Part shown: one piece after another, positions 62,027 through 64,000 of the stretch
Numbering within the stretch: the first letter of the stretch is position 1
Layout: each line of letters opens with the position of its first letter
Source of the DNA: Lentimicrobium sp.
Lineage (GTDB): Bacteria > Bacteroidota > Bacteroidia > Bacteroidales > Lentimicrobiaceae
Assembly (NCBI GenBank): GCA_023957275.1
Contig: JAMLHF010000006.1
Coordinates: forward strand, 32,494-96,493
Direction of reading: 5' to 3'
DNA: 64,000 nucleotides
Notes under the pieces: model-generated
Database searches by the model: none
What the model was told of the DNA's origin: nothing
The model's input: only the letters and a program-made list of their open reading frames with translations
Position numbers and translations under genes: made by a program

Positions 62027-63568
62027 ATGAGCAAAAATGATTTACTTGAACTGCTTGGAATCAGTGAAATCAATAAAGGTGTCTGCACAGGCACAACCTG
62101 GCTGGAGTCGGACGGACTGATCACGGAATCGCGCTCTCCCATTGACGGGAGTCTTATTGCTAAGGTCCGGAACGGATCAGTCGCCGAGTATGAAATGGTC
62201 ATTGCAAAAGCACAGGAAGCATTTCCGGAATGGCGGAAATGGCCTGCGCCCAGAAGGGGTGAAATTGTAAGGCAGATCGGGGAGGCTTTAAGGGAGCGTA
62301 AGGCAGAACTCGGTTACCTGGTTACCCTCGAAATGGGAAAAATTTACCAGGAAGGACTGGGCGAGGTGCAGGAAATGATTGATATCTGCGATTTTGCCGT
62401 GGGGCAATCCAGGTTGCTGAACGGAATCACCATGCATTCGGAACGGATTGACCACCGTATGTATGACCAATACCATCCCCTGGGCATTGTCGGCCTGATC
62501 ACCTCTTTTAATTTTCCGGTTGCCGTATGGGCCTGGAACAGCATGATCGCGGCGATCGCCGGAGATGTGGTGGTCTGGAAGCCAAGTTCAAAGACTCCTC
62601 TGACTGCAATTGCCGTTCAAAACATCATAGAAGGGGTTCTCAAACGCAATGCCGTCCCCGAAGGGGTATTCAACCTGATGGTTGCCGGTTCTTCCGTACT
62701 GGGAGACAATTTCGTTGCCGACCGCAGAATCCCGCTGTTTTCGGTAACCGGTTCAACGGCAGTCGGAAAGCATATCAGTGAGATTGTAGGCAGGAGGCTG
62801 GGAAAAACCATTATGGAACTTGGCGGCAACAACGCGGTGATTATTTCCGACAAGGCCAACCTTGAGATGGCCTTGAAATCAGTAGTTTTCGGTGCAGTCG
62901 GGACTGCCGGTCAGCGGTGTACTTCCACCCGCAGGCTCATCATCCACGAAAGTATCTACGAAACCGTGAAGGAGAAACTGATCACCGCTTACCAGAGCGT
63001 TTCCGGAAAAATAGGGAATCCGTTTGATGAGGATGTGCTGGTGGGGCCGATGATTGACCAGAAAGCCGTGGATGCTTATAAAAATGCCATTTCCAGGGTT
63101 CAGGAAGAAGGAGGGAAGGTGATTTTTGGCGGAAAGGTGCTGGAAGGAGAAGCTTTTTCTTCAGGGCTTTATGCAGTCCCTTCGCTGATTGAGGCGGAGA
63201 ATCATTATCATATTGTTCAGGAAGAGACATTTGCCCCTATTCTTTACCTGATCAGGTATAAAACGATTGAAGAAGCCATTGCAATCAATAACAATGTGCC
63301 GCAGGGGCTTTCCTCGTCCATCTTCACGGACAGCCTTTCTGAATCGGAGAAATTCCTTTCAGAAGCTGGTTCCGATTGCGGCATTGCCAATGTGAATATC
63401 GGGACTTCCGGTGCGGAAATCGGAGGCGCCTTCGGAGGTGAGAAAGATACCGGCGGCGGCCGCGAATCAGGTTCCGATTCATGGAAAATGTATATGCGCC
63501 GTCAAACCAATACGATCAACTACAGCCATGAATTGCCCCTGGCTCAGGGAATCAGGTTCGGATTCTGA
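62027..63568 (+). CDS. ALDH7-type aldehyde dehydrogenase (probable alpha-aminoadipic semialdehyde dehydrogenase)
   Basis: A 513-residue aldehyde dehydrogenase of the antiquitin (ALDH7) branch. Marks are SFNFPVAVWAWNSMIAAIAGD with VVWKPSSKTPL, MELGGNNAVI (catalytic glutamate), GTAGQRCTSTRRL (catalytic cysteine), and the tail SGAEIGGAFGGEKDTGGGRE followed by SGSDSWKMYMRRQTNTINYS, which is specific to ALDH7. These enzymes oxidise alpha-aminoadipic semialdehyde (delta-1-piperideine-6-carboxylate) in lysine degradation. It is 23 nt behind pruA, whose substrate is the one-carbon-shorter analogue, so coupled proline and lysine catabolism is likely. Substrate assignment is by family only. Confidence 0.88.
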   Translation: MSKNDLLELLGISEINKGVCTGTTWLESDGLITESRSPIDGSLIAKVRNGSVAEYEMVIAKAQEAFPEWRKWPAPRRGEIVRQIGEALRERKAELGYLVTLEMGKIYQEGLGEVQEMIDICDFAVGQSRLLNGITMHSERIDHRMYDQYHPLGIVGLITSFNFPVAVWAWNSMIAAIAGDVVVWKPSSKTPLTAIAVQNIIEGVLKRNAVPEGVFNLMVAGSSVLGDNFVADRRIPLFSVTGSTAVGKHISEIVGRRLGKTIMELGGNNAVIISDKANLEMALKSVVFGAVGTAGQRCTSTRRLIIHESIYETVKEKLITAYQSVSGKIGNPFDEDVLVGPMIDQKAVDAYKNAISRVQEEGGKVIFGGKVLEGEAFSSGLYAVPSLIEAENHYHIVQEETFAPILYLIRYKTIEEAIAINNNVPQGLSSSIFTDSLSESEKFLSEAGSDCGIANVNIGTSGAEIGGAFGGEKDTGGGRESGSDSWKMYMRRQTNTINYSHELPLAQGIRFGF

Positions 63569-63590
63569 CGGACAACATGAAATTCCTGAC

Positions 63591-63622
63591 ACAGAAAAGG
63601 CTCCGGAAGGGGCCTTTTCTGT
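63591..63622 (+). terminator. hairpin after the ALDH operon, second copy of a shared core
   Basis: ACAGAAAAGGC pairs perfectly with GCCTTTTCTGT around the loop TCCGGAAGGG. There is no T-run (TATACGG follows), so intrinsic termination is less certain than the stem suggests. Core and loop are identical to the hairpin at 60114-60153. Confidence 0.6.
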
Positions 63623-63639
63623 ATACGGTTCACATATCA

Positions 63640-63932
63640 TCCGGAGAGAATCTACCCGATCTGAATGCTATTGTAATCAATAGAGCGGTTGAAGCCAGAA
63701 AACTGAAACTATTCCCGAATCCTGACCGGGATAAGGTGATGCTTGGTCTCAGCAATGATATCATCCGTATTATGGTTGTTACAAGCTGGGGCGGTTGATT
63801 TCCGGCAGGGATGTGAAGGGTGAGGAATCGGTTCAGTTGGATGTCAGCAATTATAAGTCCGGGATTTATCTGATACGTTACCTGACCATCAATGGCGGAT
63901 GTTTTGTGCAGAAGTTTATAGTTGCCGGATAA
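63640..63932 (+). pseudogene. frameshifted remnant of a T9SS C-terminal sorting domain
   Basis: In one frame, KLKLFPNPDRDKVMLGL and then IIRIMVV match the start of a sorting domain, and the frame stops at TGA 63796-63798. In the next frame, from 63792, RLISGRDVKGEESVQLDVSN, YKSGIYLIRYLTINGGCF and VQKFIVAG continue it to TAA 63930-63932. A one-base change in the GGGGCGG stretch near 63788-63794 breaks the frame. No signal peptide or passenger domain precedes it, so it is an orphan tail of a lost surface-protein gene (or a sequencing error within a fragment). Confidence 0.7.
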
Positions 63933-64000
63933 AGTTGGCAGGATAAAGGTTAGATTTTTGCAGTGTTTCTGCGCCTTAGCAACTGAATTGTTAATAACTT

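Overview
The window looks like chromosome from a Bacteroidota bacterium, most likely a free-living or anaerobic member of the Bacteroidales. The clues are: four secreted proteins ending in type IX secretion (T9SS) C-terminal sorting domains; promoters of the Bacteroidota type (TAnnTTTG near -7, sometimes TTG near -33); few Shine-Dalgarno sequences; a TonB receptor with a carboxypeptidase-like N-terminal domain; an ECF sigma/FecR pair; and an oxygen-sensitive class I fumarase. The genus is not determined. I see no rRNA, tRNA, CRISPR array, insertion sequence or prophage.

Left part (1-24.5 kb), housekeeping genes and two functional cassettes: a small unknown protein; DNA polymerase I (minus); an aminotransferase plus omega-amidase pair; a DEAD-box helicase; transcription-repair coupling factor Mfd; a minus-strand TonB receptor / DUF5689 lipoprotein operon beside a plus-strand secreted endonuclease (probable extracellular nucleic-acid or phosphate scavenging); a dolichol-phosphate-mannose-synthase-like glycosyltransferase; dihydroorotase; a repeat lipoprotein. 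Then comes a six-gene minus-strand operon: TetR regulator, outer-membrane barrel, LolD-like ATPase, two FtsX-like permeases and a LolA-like periplasmic carrier. Together these could move a lipid or lipoprotein to the outer membrane under TetR control.

Middle part (24.5-44.5 kb): class I fumarase, a small T9SS-exported protein, two large multi-PAS histidine kinases in one operon, a SulP anion transporter, an M3 peptidase lipoprotein, an EcsC-family protein, a UMF1-type MFS transporter, a small zinc-ribbon membrane protein, a D15/BamA-type barrel, and a secreted peptidylarginine deiminase whose active-site residues match those of Porphyromonas gingivalis PPAD position for position.

Right part (44.5-64 kb), the most unusual region: an ECF sigma factor, its FecR-type anti-sigma factor, and an outer-membrane protein that carries the STN signalling domain but has a small barrel in place of a TonB plug and receptor. 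They are followed by a parallel beta-helix T9SS protein, a 1.2-kb region without a convincing gene, and a 2562-residue multidomain T9SS adhesin-like protein with strongly biased codons. A 27-nt ECF-type promoter lies just before fecR, and a near copy (24 of 27 bases, identical spacing) lies about 0.6 kb before the giant gene. I infer an autoregulated surface-sensing circuit that drives a giant surface protein, through a long leader containing a terminator-like hairpin. Two aldehyde dehydrogenases (proline and probably lysine catabolism) and a frameshifted orphan T9SS sorting domain close the window.
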